From Strigamia acuminata (taxonomy: Eukaryota > Arthropoda > Chilopoda > Geophilomorpha > Linotaeniidae), in the NCBI GenBank assembly GCA_949358305.1, contig OX442314.1, positions 62,939,369 through 63,003,368 of the forward strand: a stretch of DNA of 64,000 nucleotides, read 5' to 3'. The notes under the pieces were generated by a model. The model made no database searches. It was given only the letters and a program-made list of their open reading frames with translations, and was not told where the DNA came from. Positions 22,436 to 32,785 of the stretch are shown here, one piece after another; position 1 is the stretch's first letter, and every line of letters begins with the position of its first letter. Position numbers and translations under genes: made by a program.

Positions 22436-24180
22436 TGTGATGATTACAAATCAGTAGTTATCAATGTTCACAATAGGTGGCGCTGTTTAACAAACGCGCG
22501 TAATTCAAACTCGATGAAACTAAAAAGTGTGATAAATAATTATTTAGACACGGTGAATAAAATATAACTATTTTATTCGATATAAATTAAGTATTAATTA
22601 CTTGATTGATGTTGATTCTATCGAATCAATATCCACATTACTTACCTGTCGGAGGGAACCAATCGGACCCTTCCGGACCCCAACTGGGCCCATCTGGACA
22701 TAGTCATATATTAGGTCCGGACTAGTGACCCACGAATCCGCCGATTCGTACGCTGATTGGCTGTAGCCAATCTAGTAGTTCTACAGAACTATATAAGCAT
22801 CAGTTTCTCACTTCTGCTTGCTTGATAACTGAATATGAATATACTGTCTGTAGTTGAATTGTTGTTATCGTTTGATCTCACTTTCTCTATCGACACATCA
22901 GGCCACCTCAGCTCTCCACAATTAGTATTCATTACTAGATTGTTATTGTTGTTGTAGGGCCTTTTCGGGAAGGCTAACTCCGGTAATAGACATGCATTCG
23001 CATGAAATGGCCCCGTAACGTTAGCCAGCTGTTCTACGGGACAGTAGGATTTCGTACGGTGGCTTAATATAACGGTCGTATACAGTACGACCTTGCTAAA
23101 TGAAAGTAGGTCCCTCAGCTAACTGGCCACAGTCCGCTGCAGGATGGTTGTTGTAAACAGCCCACGCAGGTTCCCGTCTTTCTACGATTGGTCCTTCCGC
23201 TCGTTAAAAGTCGGTAAAGGCCTAATGCACAGGTAACACGCCGGGTTGGTAGCCCGTGAGTAATATCTGCAGATGTTGCGATAAATAACTACCTGGATAA
23301 TGGTAATCCAACGGCAGTGGCCAAATAATATTTTACCCGGTGCTCGATCGTTGGATCCCGCCATCGTAAGGCATGCTGGCGGATGGAGGAGTCAAATCCT
23401 CCCGCGATGGTTCTCTCGACCGTCGTGACGGTCCCCGCCCCATCGTACCCTCCGGGTTAGTAACCCGTGAACAGGAGTTGAACAACACTGTGTTAAATAA
23501 ATTACTCGGGCATTGGTAATCCTGTATTGGCAACATCTTTTAAACCCGGTAAGTCCATAGAAATGTTTACCTGGTGGTTGGTACCACCGATAGCGAGTTA
23601 AAGCGTACAATTAAATACTCGGCGCCTGATCACGAGATCTTGTCGTCGTAAGGCATGCTGGCGGATGGAGTCTCAACAACTCCCGCGACGTTCTCTCAAT
23701 TGTCGTGACGGTCCCCGCCCAATTATTATTTATATAACAATTCATTTGTTATATTATTTTACTCACTTTACTTTTATTCATTTGGAACATGGAATATTCT
23801 GCCGAATATTCCGATTAATGCGAAGGACTCTTCGCATGTTTAGATATTCGAGCTGCGGACCAAACGCGTCTCCGTAGCGCTATTTGTGACGATGCCGCAA
23901 GTCAGCCGTATCCCTCTGGCTTCGCCCGGATCCTCAACCAGTTGATGCCGCCCGTTTACACGCGTCCAGAACCCATCTTTTGTTGTTAGTATTTAGTAAT
24001 AAATATGTCATGTCACACTGAAACTGTAAGTTATTTCTACTTGATTACATATTCATGTTTGTGAAGGCTTCCGTAGCTTATCTCGGTTAGGTTGTTGCTA
24101 AACTTAGCAACGTCTTGTTTAAACCGATTATTTAACTATCTTAAATGGCTATTAAATCAGCCAAAAGTAGAATCGTCACA
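22436..24180 (+). repeat. Gypsy-1 5' LTR
   Basis: 1,745 bp, unusually long. It holds a CCAAT-type perfect inverted repeat at 22,755-22,772, TATATAAG at 22,790-22,797 and AATAAA at 23,998-24,003. Inside it a block is repeated in diverged form: the words GTAAGGCATGCTGGCGGATG and GTCGTGACGGTCCCCGCCC occur at about 23,366-23,443 and again at about 23,650-23,720. Small open frames within it recur identically in the 3' LTR and are not genes. Confidence 0.93.
22755..22797 (+). promoter_or_regulatory. Gypsy-1 LTR core promoter: inverted CCAAT pair plus TATA box
   Basis: GATTGGCT GT AGCCAATC is an 8-bp perfect inverted repeat presenting a CCAAT box on each strand; TATATAAG follows 18 bp later. The transcription start would be expected about 30 bp further on, near 22,820. 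The same sites recur in the 3' LTR at 35,372-35,414. Confidence 0.65.
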
Positions 24181-24182
24181 AG

Positions 24183-24200
24183 TGGAGGTTCTACCGAGAT
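24183..24200 (+). other. Gypsy-1 primer-binding site, tRNA-Gln type
   Basis: TGGAGGTTCTACCGAGAT begins 2 nt after the LTR. It would pair with the 3' end of eukaryotic tRNA-Gln at 16 of 18 positions; the two differences (T for C) would still allow G-U pairs. The tRNA assignment rests on my knowledge of tRNA-Gln ends. Confidence 0.65.
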
Positions 24201-25305
24201 AGGCTGCCAAATTTTAAATAAAATTTGAAGTTTTGCATGTCTATGATGAATTCGAGTAGTGTAACGTTTATGGTGATTTTTGTGCGTAAAATAAATTTCG
24301 TTTGAGATTTATAAGTGTTTAATATATTTTATTCTGTTGTAGAACTTCTTGCAAGATAATAAGTGTAATTCACTTTATTCCGATTTTCCGTCGTGGAAAT
24401 TATGTGTTTTAACAAAACTAATAATTTCTACCGCGTGGTCAGGCCTAAAGGCCCAACCCCGAGAATAGGAGTCTTGCCCGAACTTGTTGAATTTGGTTCC
24501 GCCCGGGTAACGTCATTTTGTCGTCGACAATCTGACAAAACCACGCGGTCGGGCCTAATTTTGAAAAGTTAACCTTCTGACAAAATTCTTAAAGAATTCT
24601 ATCAATTTAACAGTTGTTTTAATTTTAGAATGTTCTTTCATATGTATTTTGCTTGAGACTTCAAGTTAAACCTAAATTTATTTGCCTAAATAAATTAGAA
24701 AGAAATTGACATTTTTTTCGAAGGAATTAAAATTTATATTTTATTTCAAAGTGGGTTTACCTTATTTACAGACTTAATCTACATTAAAATGTTGGTTAAA
24801 AATCGTGATCTCAAGCCATTGAAATCGAATTTTACGAATTGAATACCATTCGAATTTTAGCGAAGAAGAATTCTCGCTGTTGCGTTGCCTAGCAACCCGT
24901 GTCGTGCAGAAAAGCCGTCGATTCAAACGAATCGGCGCGTCTTTTGAAATTACGAGTTTAAAAAACCTTAAAAAATTCCATAAAGGTGATCATTCATTTA
25001 TTAATAAATGCGGTGATATTTTAAAATATTTTGAAAAGTATCCATTTTGTTTGGTGACTACGTCATAACACTGGAGTCTGTCAAGATTACGGTTCCACGA
25101 ACTTGATGATTTCCACCAATCTCGGACGAGATTGGACTCTCGCGAGACTAGCGTTGATATTTGACCAATCAGAGAGGTGTATCGAAGTACCCTTACTTCC
25201 TTTCGAACTAGTGTGACCACTGCTTCGTTTGCGATCCTCCTGAACGTTTGCAACTTCATCGTTATCTCTCAGACTTAGGAAATTTTCTTAGTTTTAAGTT
25301 TAGTT
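24201..25305 (+). other. Gypsy-1 untranslated leader
   Basis: About 1.1 kb between primer site and gag start. It contains CCGCGTGGTCAGGCCT near 24,433 and CCACGCGGTCGGGCCT near 24,541, which overlap as an inverted repeat (ACCGCGTGGT/ACCACGCGGT) and could fold the leader, a usual place for packaging or dimer signals. No conserved ORF seen. Confidence 0.5.
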
Positions 25306-27534
25306 ATGACTAATAACCAGCATCACATGAACACCCGTGGTAAGGAAAGAACTTGTTTGACCGGTGGAATGAATCTATCCGGGTTTATACCTGTTCCTAA
25401 TGGAACGGAAGAAGTGGAAAACCACGCGGTCTATAATGGTGTTTCAAATGAAACAGCCGGGCCATCTGGAGAGAATAGAGCTCCACGTGAACCTACTCCG
25501 CCTGGAGAAGAGGAATGCATTCCTGAAGGTTCTCATTTAGGCCGAGGCGGTCTATTATTTTGTCAGGATCACGGTTTGAACCCAAACCAATTTAGATCTT
25601 TGACCGAAGTATTAGATTTTGTACACGCGCCTCGTGCTACGTCGGAGCAATCCCATTCCCCAGCTAGCCAAAGATTAAATAATTTTAGTCCCACTCCTTC
25701 GACGCCTATTTCTAGATATAGAAATAAAAATGCACAACCTCCTCGTCAAGATCAGTCGAATTTGACACCAGGAGATTTTAATCGTGCTTTCCAACAACGA
25801 TTACGAGCGAATAACTTCGCTCGCAACCAACAAAGAGGGTTTACAAATCCAGAGAACTTTGAGAATACGTTCAACAGAGCGAATTTGGGTCCGCCTAATA
25901 TGGCCAACCCTAATCCAAGTTTTCCAAACGGATCAAATAGTTGTCCGAATCTCGCTGGAAATTTGAACCCAAATTTAGGTGCGACAAGAGGTCCAAACCG
26001 CCGTTTTGACTCAAATTCTAGATTTGCAAACAATTCTAGTCCAACACCTAACATACAAAGGGGTCATCCAGTTCCTCCGAACTCGAATAACCCAAATAAT
26101 CCTTCTACTGGAACTCCAGGAAATTCAAATAACTATTTGAATCGGGGTACGCCAGGTAATTCGAACTATCGTCCGAATTTTGGTAATCAAGAAAGTTCGA
26201 ACAACCGTCCGAATTTTAACAATCGAGGTAATTCTAATAATCATTCGAATTATGGGAACCAAGGTAATTCGAATAACCATTCGGATTTTGGTAACCACAG
26301 TAGACCAAATCAAGGAAGGTCGAATAATTTCAACCCCAATAGTGGTGGCTCAAGTCAAAATAACTCGAATCAACCAAATAATGGCGGGTCGTCAAACGAC
26401 AACTCGCGCCCCCCCAGTAGCTTTGGAATGACGGCTGATGACCTCGCGTCAATTGCCACAACCATGCACCAATTAATGCAGGCAGGAAAAAGTTCCGCCA
26501 CTGTCCCTCAAACTAACAGTTTGAAGCCCCCAGATATCCCTGTATTCTCCGGAAAAGCAGAAGAAAGCGAACGCTTTCTCAACATTGTAAAAAATGTCGC
26601 TTTCCTGCGAAACATGTCACTCGATGACATGCTTGTTAAAGGCGTGGCCGGTTATTTAACCGAGCAAGTGCATGGTTGGTTTCATGAAAGGAGAGAAGAT
26701 TTCATATCTTGGGAAGTATTTGAACAGGCGTTCAAAGAACGGTTTGTAGCCACTCGACAAGAGCGGACGAACCAACTAACTAAGTTGAAACAACTGGAAA
26801 CAGAAAGTCTTTACGACTTTATGCACAAATATTACCAGTTATGGATATTGCAAGACAGTCTTGATGCAAAAGGGGCTGGTTGTCTTTTTATCGGGAGTGT
26901 AACTCCTGCTAATGATTTGCTTTTGCATACGCAAGGCATAGCGGATTTGCCTCTGACAGAGATTTATACCGTTATAACAAAAAATAAAGGCTTGTACAGT
27001 CGTACAGCTAATGGAGCAAGGGAAAATATTTCCAATCCAGTTGTTTTCCCACCTCGGAAAACTGACACTCGTCCTCAGCCAAAGACAAATGTTAAATCTT
27101 TAACTTTGGATTCACAAGAACAACTTAATATTTGTGAAGAAGAGTTACCTGAGGAATGCGAGGCTGTTTATTTAATAAACGGAGTAGTAGATCAGACCAG
27201 ACGTGGTCAATTAGTTTGTTACCACTGTAAGAAACCAGGACACATGCGTCGGGAATGTCCAGATTTAAAACCACGTACAAATTTCAACTCTGAAGAGTTG
27301 CAAAAACGAAGTACGCCGGATTCCCCGACGGTGGATCCTACTTCTAAACGACCTAATAATAGGTGGATAACTCAAGAAGTGTTGGATGCAACACTAGATG
27401 CTAAACTTGATGCGAAATTAAATACTTTTGAAAATAAGTTACAAACTTCGCTGACTAACTCGTTGGCAGAAATGGTCAAGACTTTGATCAAACCCGAATC
27501 TGCTGATTCAAGTGCGACTAGTTCAAAAAACTAG
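25306..27534 (+). CDS. gag: Gypsy-1 Gag (742 aa)
   Basis: Structural protein of the intracellular particle. A retrotransposon-gag domain spans about residues 410-560 (from PDIPVFSGKAEESERF onward), and one CCHC zinc knuckle, CYHCKKPGHMRREC, lies at about residues 638-651. Between about residues 200 and 370 is a long Asn/Gly/Ser-rich, prion-like tract (repeated GNSNN and NRPNF words), unusual for Gag. A short coiled-coil-like stretch (LDAKLDAKLNTFENKL) follows the knuckle. The start ATG is the first in the frame, with an in-frame stop upstream. The last codons contain the frameshift heptamer, and the stop follows it directly. Confidence 0.9.
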   Translation: MTNNQHHMNTRGKERTCLTGGMNLSGFIPVPNGTEEVENHAVYNGVSNETAGPSGENRAPREPTPPGEEECIPEGSHLGRGGLLFCQDHGLNPNQFRSLTEVLDFVHAPRATSEQSHSPASQRLNNFSPTPSTPISRYRNKNAQPPRQDQSNLTPGDFNRAFQQRLRANNFARNQQRGFTNPENFENTFNRANLGPPNMANPNPSFPNGSNSCPNLAGNLNPNLGATRGPNRRFDSNSRFANNSSPTPNIQRGHPVPPNSNNPNNPSTGTPGNSNNYLNRGTPGNSNYRPNFGNQESSNNRPNFNNRGNSNNHSNYGNQGNSNNHSDFGNHSRPNQGRSNNFNPNSGGSSQNNSNQPNNGGSSNDNSRPPSSFGMTADDLASIATTMHQLMQAGKSSATVPQTNSLKPPDIPVFSGKAEESERFLNIVKNVAFLRNMSLDDMLVKGVAGYLTEQVHGWFHERREDFISWEVFEQAFKERFVATRQERTNQLTKLKQLETESLYDFMHKYYQLWILQDSLDAKGAGCLFIGSVTPANDLLLHTQGIADLPLTEIYTVITKNKGLYSRTANGARENISNPVVFPPRKTDTRPQPKTNVKSLTLDSQEQLNICEEELPEECEAVYLINGVVDQTRRGQLVCYHCKKPGHMRRECPDLKPRTNFNSEELQKRSTPDSPTVDPTSKRPNNRWITQEVLDATLDAKLDAKLNTFENKLQTSLTNSLAEMVKTLIKPESADSSATSSKN

Positions 27535-27565
27535 GTCCGGGGGACGAAGGTTTATTCCATCCCCC
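27525..27565 (+). promoter_or_regulatory. Gypsy-1 gag-pol -1 frameshift signal
   Basis: Slippery heptamer A AAA AAC at 27,525-27,531 in the correct phase (TCA AAA AAC TAG), with the gag stop immediately after. A 7-nt spacer leads to GGGGGA (27,539-27,544), which can pair with TCCCCC (27,560-27,565). The -1 frame is open from the heptamer straight into pol. Heptamer, spacing and stem all fit established -1 frameshift sites; use is inferred. Confidence 0.85.
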
Positions 27566-30500
27566 AGAAGTGGCTAATGCTACGTCGGAATCTTTATTTA
27601 TGGATGTAGACACAACTTGTCTTGAAATAGCCACTAGTCATAGTGGCGGAGTAGAGGAAAATCTGCAAGAAATGACAGAACAATTAAAAAATCTGACATT
27701 GTTTCCCCACAAGTGTTACACGAAGAAATTCTGTAGACTTCGCCGACTCAACAGAGTCATAGGCGGCAATAATTTGCACAATATTACTTTAGGTAATAAT
27801 AAAGATGATCCTCGAATGAAGATCACAATTGGTGGGCTCACCTACAACGCGCTCATGGATACAGGAGCATCTCAATGTTACATTGGGGAACAACTCTTGT
27901 CTGAAACTCAGGCTTTGCCAGAATTTTTGCAAGAGGCCCCCAGAAACATGATGGTGAACGCTGTAGGCGTAGCACACAAGCCTGTCGGACAAATAACTTT
28001 GTGCGTACAATGGGCTGATGAATTTACACCAATGAATTTCATCGTTTTAGCAAAACGAGTTTGTGGCTTGATACTTGGTCACAATTTCATGCGCAGACAG
28101 AAAATTAGTCCGCATCCACATCTACAAGAGTTCTCTTGTGCAGATAAGCCTAATTGGTCCGCCCCTTATGAGTCGGAAGAAGCCAATTTGGCACTCGCCC
28201 CGTTAAATCGAATTACTTTCGATTATTTAGGACTGTCGTCCACTCTCAACTCAATTGAGTTAACAGACACTCCTGTGTTGACTTGGGATAAAAAATTAGT
28301 TGAGGAGAGCGACTGCACTCCAGAACAACGACTAGCACTTCGCGAAGTGGTTAACTCGATACCGAATGTATTTCGTGATCAAGTTGGGTGCACTAACGTG
28401 ACCCAACATCATATTAAGTTCAAAGAAGGGCATTCATTGCCCAAAATGCAGTATAGAATGTATAACCCGGCCAAGAGAGCCATTATGACCAAACTAGCTG
28501 CAGAATTGGAACAGGATGGACTCATTGAAAAGGCCAAAGGGCCCTTCATAAGTCATCCCGTCATTGTTGCGAAGCCTGACGGCTCGTATAGGATGTGCAT
28601 TGACTACCGGTGGCTAAATGCCATCACTGAAGTCGAAGTAATACAAATGCCAAGTATTGACCTTTTATTGCATAATACTGGCCCGGCAAAGTATTTTACG
28701 TCTATTGACCTTGTTAAAGGTTACTACCAAGTCGAGATGTGTAAAGAAGATCGTCCAAAGACGGCATTTTACACGCCAAATGGTCCATATCAGTTTGTGC
28801 GAATGCCGTTTGGCCTTTGCAATGCGCCTTGTACTTTCCAGCGTCTGATGGAAGGCATTTTAGGCTCAGCTTTACAAGACTACGCGTTAGTCTATTTGGA
28901 TGACGTAATTGTGTATTCAGATAATTGGGATGATCATCTCAAACACGTTCGAGATGTTCTAGAAAGGCTTAACCAAGCCAACATGACAATAAATAAAGCG
29001 AAATCTCGTTTTGGGCGTACAGAATTAAAATTCTTGGGCCACTGGATTAAACCCGAAGGTCTCTTCGGTGATCCCGATAAAATATCGGCGATTATGAAAT
29101 TTCCCACCCCCACGTGTGCTAAAGACATTCAGCGCTTTCACGGCATGACTAACTTCTTCAGGAAGTTTGTTCCAAATCACGGAACTATTGCCGCACCATA
29201 CACACGTATGATGAATGAGAAAACTCCATTTGAATGGGGAGATGAGCAGACAGAAGCTTTTAATAAAATTAAAGAGCTACTTTGTGGTGACAATTGTCTA
29301 CACAAACCTGATATGACTTTGCCATTTGTTGTCATGACTGACGCTTCACATGAAGGCTTAGGAGCTGTCCTTTGCCAAGACGTCGATATATTCGATGAAA
29401 AGAAGCAGAAAAATATTTCTGTACCCAGACCTGTAGCTTATGCAAGCAGAGTTTTACGTGGAGCGGAGAAGCGTTATACAACGCCGGAACTCGAATGTCT
29501 CGCAGTCGTGTGGGCTATTGATCGATTTAAACCATATCTCGAATATGGTACATTCACTTTAGAGTCAGATGCTGAAGCACTGAAATGGTTGATGCGAACG
29601 CCTGAACCATCTGGGAAATTTGGCCGATGGGCCTTAAGAATCCAATGTGGAAATTTTAAAATTGTTTTTCGAAAAGGTGCTGCTAACCAAGTTGCAGATG
29701 CACTTTCTAGAGCCCCACTAACAGAGGAAGACATTCCTCTTCGTGATCATGTGGAACCTGTCGAAATTAAACAATACTGGCCTGAGTGGGACGGAAATCC
29801 TTCTGTTTCATTAAATCGCGCCCCGGAGAAACGAGAATATTTGGCTAGTGTGCGTTCCTATTTTTCAGAAAATTCTAAAGAATGTTCTGAAGAAAAGGAG
29901 GGGGAGGAAGTACAAGAAACCTTGTACAGTGCGTTGACTGAAGTACTTAAAGAAGTCCCTCCTACAAGGAGAGAAATAATAGATGCTCAGTTGCTAGATA
30001 ATGAATGCAAACGCATTCGAGAATATTTATTGAATGACAAGGTTGTTGGGATACCACAATCTGAAATAAAAGAATGGAAAAACAAAGTCAAAAACTATTG
30101 TTTAGACAAAAAAGAAATTGATGGTGATCAAATGATTATCTATTTTAACCCTTCGTTCGAAGAGGAATTAAACGATTCGGGAAATGGCTTTAAAGCCGTT
30201 GTACCCAGTGCACTCGTAAAGCGAGTACTCTTCGCTTGTCATGGCCACCCCCTAAGCGGTCACGCTGGGATGAGTAAGACGCTTGAGAAAACGCGTTTAA
30301 TATATTTCTGGCCTGGTATGAGTAGAAGTGTCAGGAACTACGTCAAAAGTTGCACGCACTGTGCTCAGTACAAGCCTATTCAACAGAAAAGGCACGCAGC
30401 TCCTTACACGCCACACAACATGACCAATCCTTGGGAATGTATTAACATGGACTTGATGGGCCCAAAACCCGCGGGAAGGTCCCAAAACCAGTATATTTTT

Positions 30501-31733
30501 GTCATTATTGACAATTGTACCAAGTTCGTTGAAATTAAGGCTTTGACCAAAGCCACGAGCGCTAACTGCGTTCAAGAATTAAGATCTGTTACAAACAGAT
30601 GGGGACACCCAAAAAAAAAGATTGTGAGCGATAACGGAAAACAATTTGTTTCCGATATTTACAATGAGTATTGCGATATGTACAACATTCGCCCGTCTCA
30701 TACGAGCACGTATCATGCCCAGGCGAACCCGACAGAGCGAGCCAATAGAGATATAAAAACGATGCTGGCTCTGTACACAGACGTGCACACGCAATGGCCG
30801 CGTTATTTAGACGAATTTGCATTCGCAATGCGAAATAATGTTTCGGCAGCAACCGGCTCAAGCCCGATGCTACTGAACACGGGACGAATCGTAACATTAC
30901 CTTTCGACCCAAGGATTATTAAACATGCCAATCCATTTGACAAAGAAAATCCAGAAAAATATGTCAGAGTACTATTGGATGTATTGCGCAGATCGCATCA
31001 AGAGATGCATCGTAGAATTCAATTGAATTTTGAGCGGCATAGAAAAATACACGAACAAAAGTTCGTAATTACGGAGTTCGAAGTTGGAGATTTAGTTTGG
31101 AAACAAACTCACATTCTCTCGTGCGCAGATAAAAATATTTCTGCTGGTTTCGCGGAGAAGAGAGATGGTCCGTGGGAGATTACTAAAGTACTTCCTGGCG
31201 GAGCATATAAATTACGCAAATTAGCTGATGGTTCGATTGAAAAATCAGTGAATATTAAAGCGTTGTATCCCTATACTCCGTCGTACCCGATTGAGACTTG
31301 GAAAGTAGGACAAAAGTCCGCCTCTTACTCGCCTCAAGAAAATCCTAAATGGATGGACGAAAGTAATCAACTTCCGGATGCTGAAGAAATGGAATTAATT
31401 CCTGAAACTTCCTCAGAAATTCCAATGGAATTATCCGACTCAACTTCAGTGCAAATTGACAAATCTGCGCCCATTAAGTCTAAACATAGACATAGACAAC
31501 GATTAACTGCTATAGAAAAGAAAGCGGCGTTGAAAAGAGGCGAAGTTCCAAAGAAACCGCTTCGAAAACCCCGCAAACCCCAACCGATAGTTCCACGAAC
31601 TAGCACTCGTCCACGACGAGAACGAAAAACAAATCCTAAATATGCAGATGAAAATTTCGTGCGAAACATCACTGCAGTATTCAAAAAACCATACCAACAA
31701 CGAGGAAAAGCCTCAAAGTTCTGTTGGAATTGA
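27535..31733 (+). CDS. pol: Gypsy-1 Pol polyprotein: protease, RT, RNase H, integrase
   Basis: Reached by -1 frameshift; no ATG is needed near its 5' end. Order, counting from about 27,570: aspartic protease with MDTGAS (about residue 95); reverse transcriptase with YLDD (about 443); RNase H with TDAS and a later acidic SDAEAL (about 590-665); integrase with an HHCC zinc domain (HGHPLSGH...CTHC, from about 890), then the D,D,E core residues in NMDLMGP, VSDNGKQF and NPTERANRD; and a C-terminal GPF/Y-like module (KRDGPWEITKVL). The tail is Lys/Arg-rich. All catalytic residues I can check are present, and there is no stop or frameshift inside. Confidence 0.93.
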
Positions 31734-32785
31734 TAAGTTTTATTCAAAACTTGAAGACTGTAAATATTTACATGTCTGACAGGTGTAGTGATTTATAATC
31801 TCAACACCGGGGGACAAGATATTACGATATTTATTGAAATTTATATTAAAAATATGAATTTGTTGCGAGGACTTAAATATTCGATAGAATATTTTAATTT
31901 TTGGTCGTATTTACATGTATTTTAACCAAAATACAGAGAATTACTTTGAAAAGTGATAATCTCGCGTAATTACGAAGGTACGAGACTTACGAGGTGTGAT
32001 TAAACCTCGAACCCGACAATTAATAGGGAATAAAATTCCCAGGGTTCATTGCACACAAACACTTCGTAAAAAACACGGATACTAGTGACTTCGTCCCTTC
32101 GACCCGTCTCCACTTTTCGACTTGAGAATTTCAACGCTAATTCAGTTAGCCGATTCAAGCAAGGAAAACAAGATTCAACAGTAAGTAGTTTTCGTTATTA
32201 TTCTTTGACCAAAGAATTGCAAAAATTGTTCGCAACAATTGAAAAATATCGGCGTCCCGATAAAAGTTAAAAAAATTCACGTGTATTATAAGCGTGAATC
32301 GGCATTAAATCACTCTGGAAGTTTAGCTATTCAGTCGAATAGTTGGTTTTAAAATTAATAATGAATTATTAAGTTTTAAGTATGTAGGCACTAATTATTT
32401 AAATCAAGTCGCGGTCGAGGCTTGGATAAATTATTTAACGATGAATTTTCAATGTGGGATATTTATTAGACTAAGTGTTAATTAATTAATACGAAGTTTA
32501 TTTTTTGATATTCAAAGATGGAATTAAATAGTTTATAGAAACTACGAGGATTTTTCTTTTGAAAAATCAACAAGTTGCGATTTTCAATGAAAGTCGATGT
32601 CAGGCGAGTCCATTTTCGTGTCATAAACACAAGGGGAATGTGACTCATTAGTGTCACGTGTTAGGGGTTATAAATAACTCAAGTGTGTATTTTCGTTGCG
32701 AACAATACGTTTTAATTCTTTGGACTCAAGGAATGATTATTTAGAGTGGAATTATTTTAATAAAATAATTTATTTGCGTCTGCAG
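31734..32785 (+). other. Gypsy-1 pol-ORF3 segment: purine tract and intron
   Basis: A second copy of the PPT-like sequence, ACCGGGGGAC, occurs at 31,806-31,815 (possible central polypurine tract). A strong donor (CAACA/GTAAGT, intron starting 32,181) and a good acceptor (TTTGCGTCTGCAG, ending 32,785) bound a 605-bp intron. The frame before the donor is open but lacks an ATG, so the upstream exon is probably non-coding or comes from an earlier splice. Confidence 0.6.

Noticed and set aside
22262-22567. 101-codon plus-strand ORF
   Set aside because: It is in the wrong frame for the gag relic and runs across the 5' LTR boundary of Gypsy-1.
23182-23877. Small ORFs inside the Gypsy-1 LTR, also at 35,799-36,494
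   Set aside because: Duplicated only because they lie in both LTRs; no start context, domain or conservation signal.
32070-32180. Coding first exon for Gypsy-1 ORF3
   Set aside because: The frame joins in phase 0 but has no ATG between the preceding stop and the donor, so translation more likely starts at the ATG on the acceptor.
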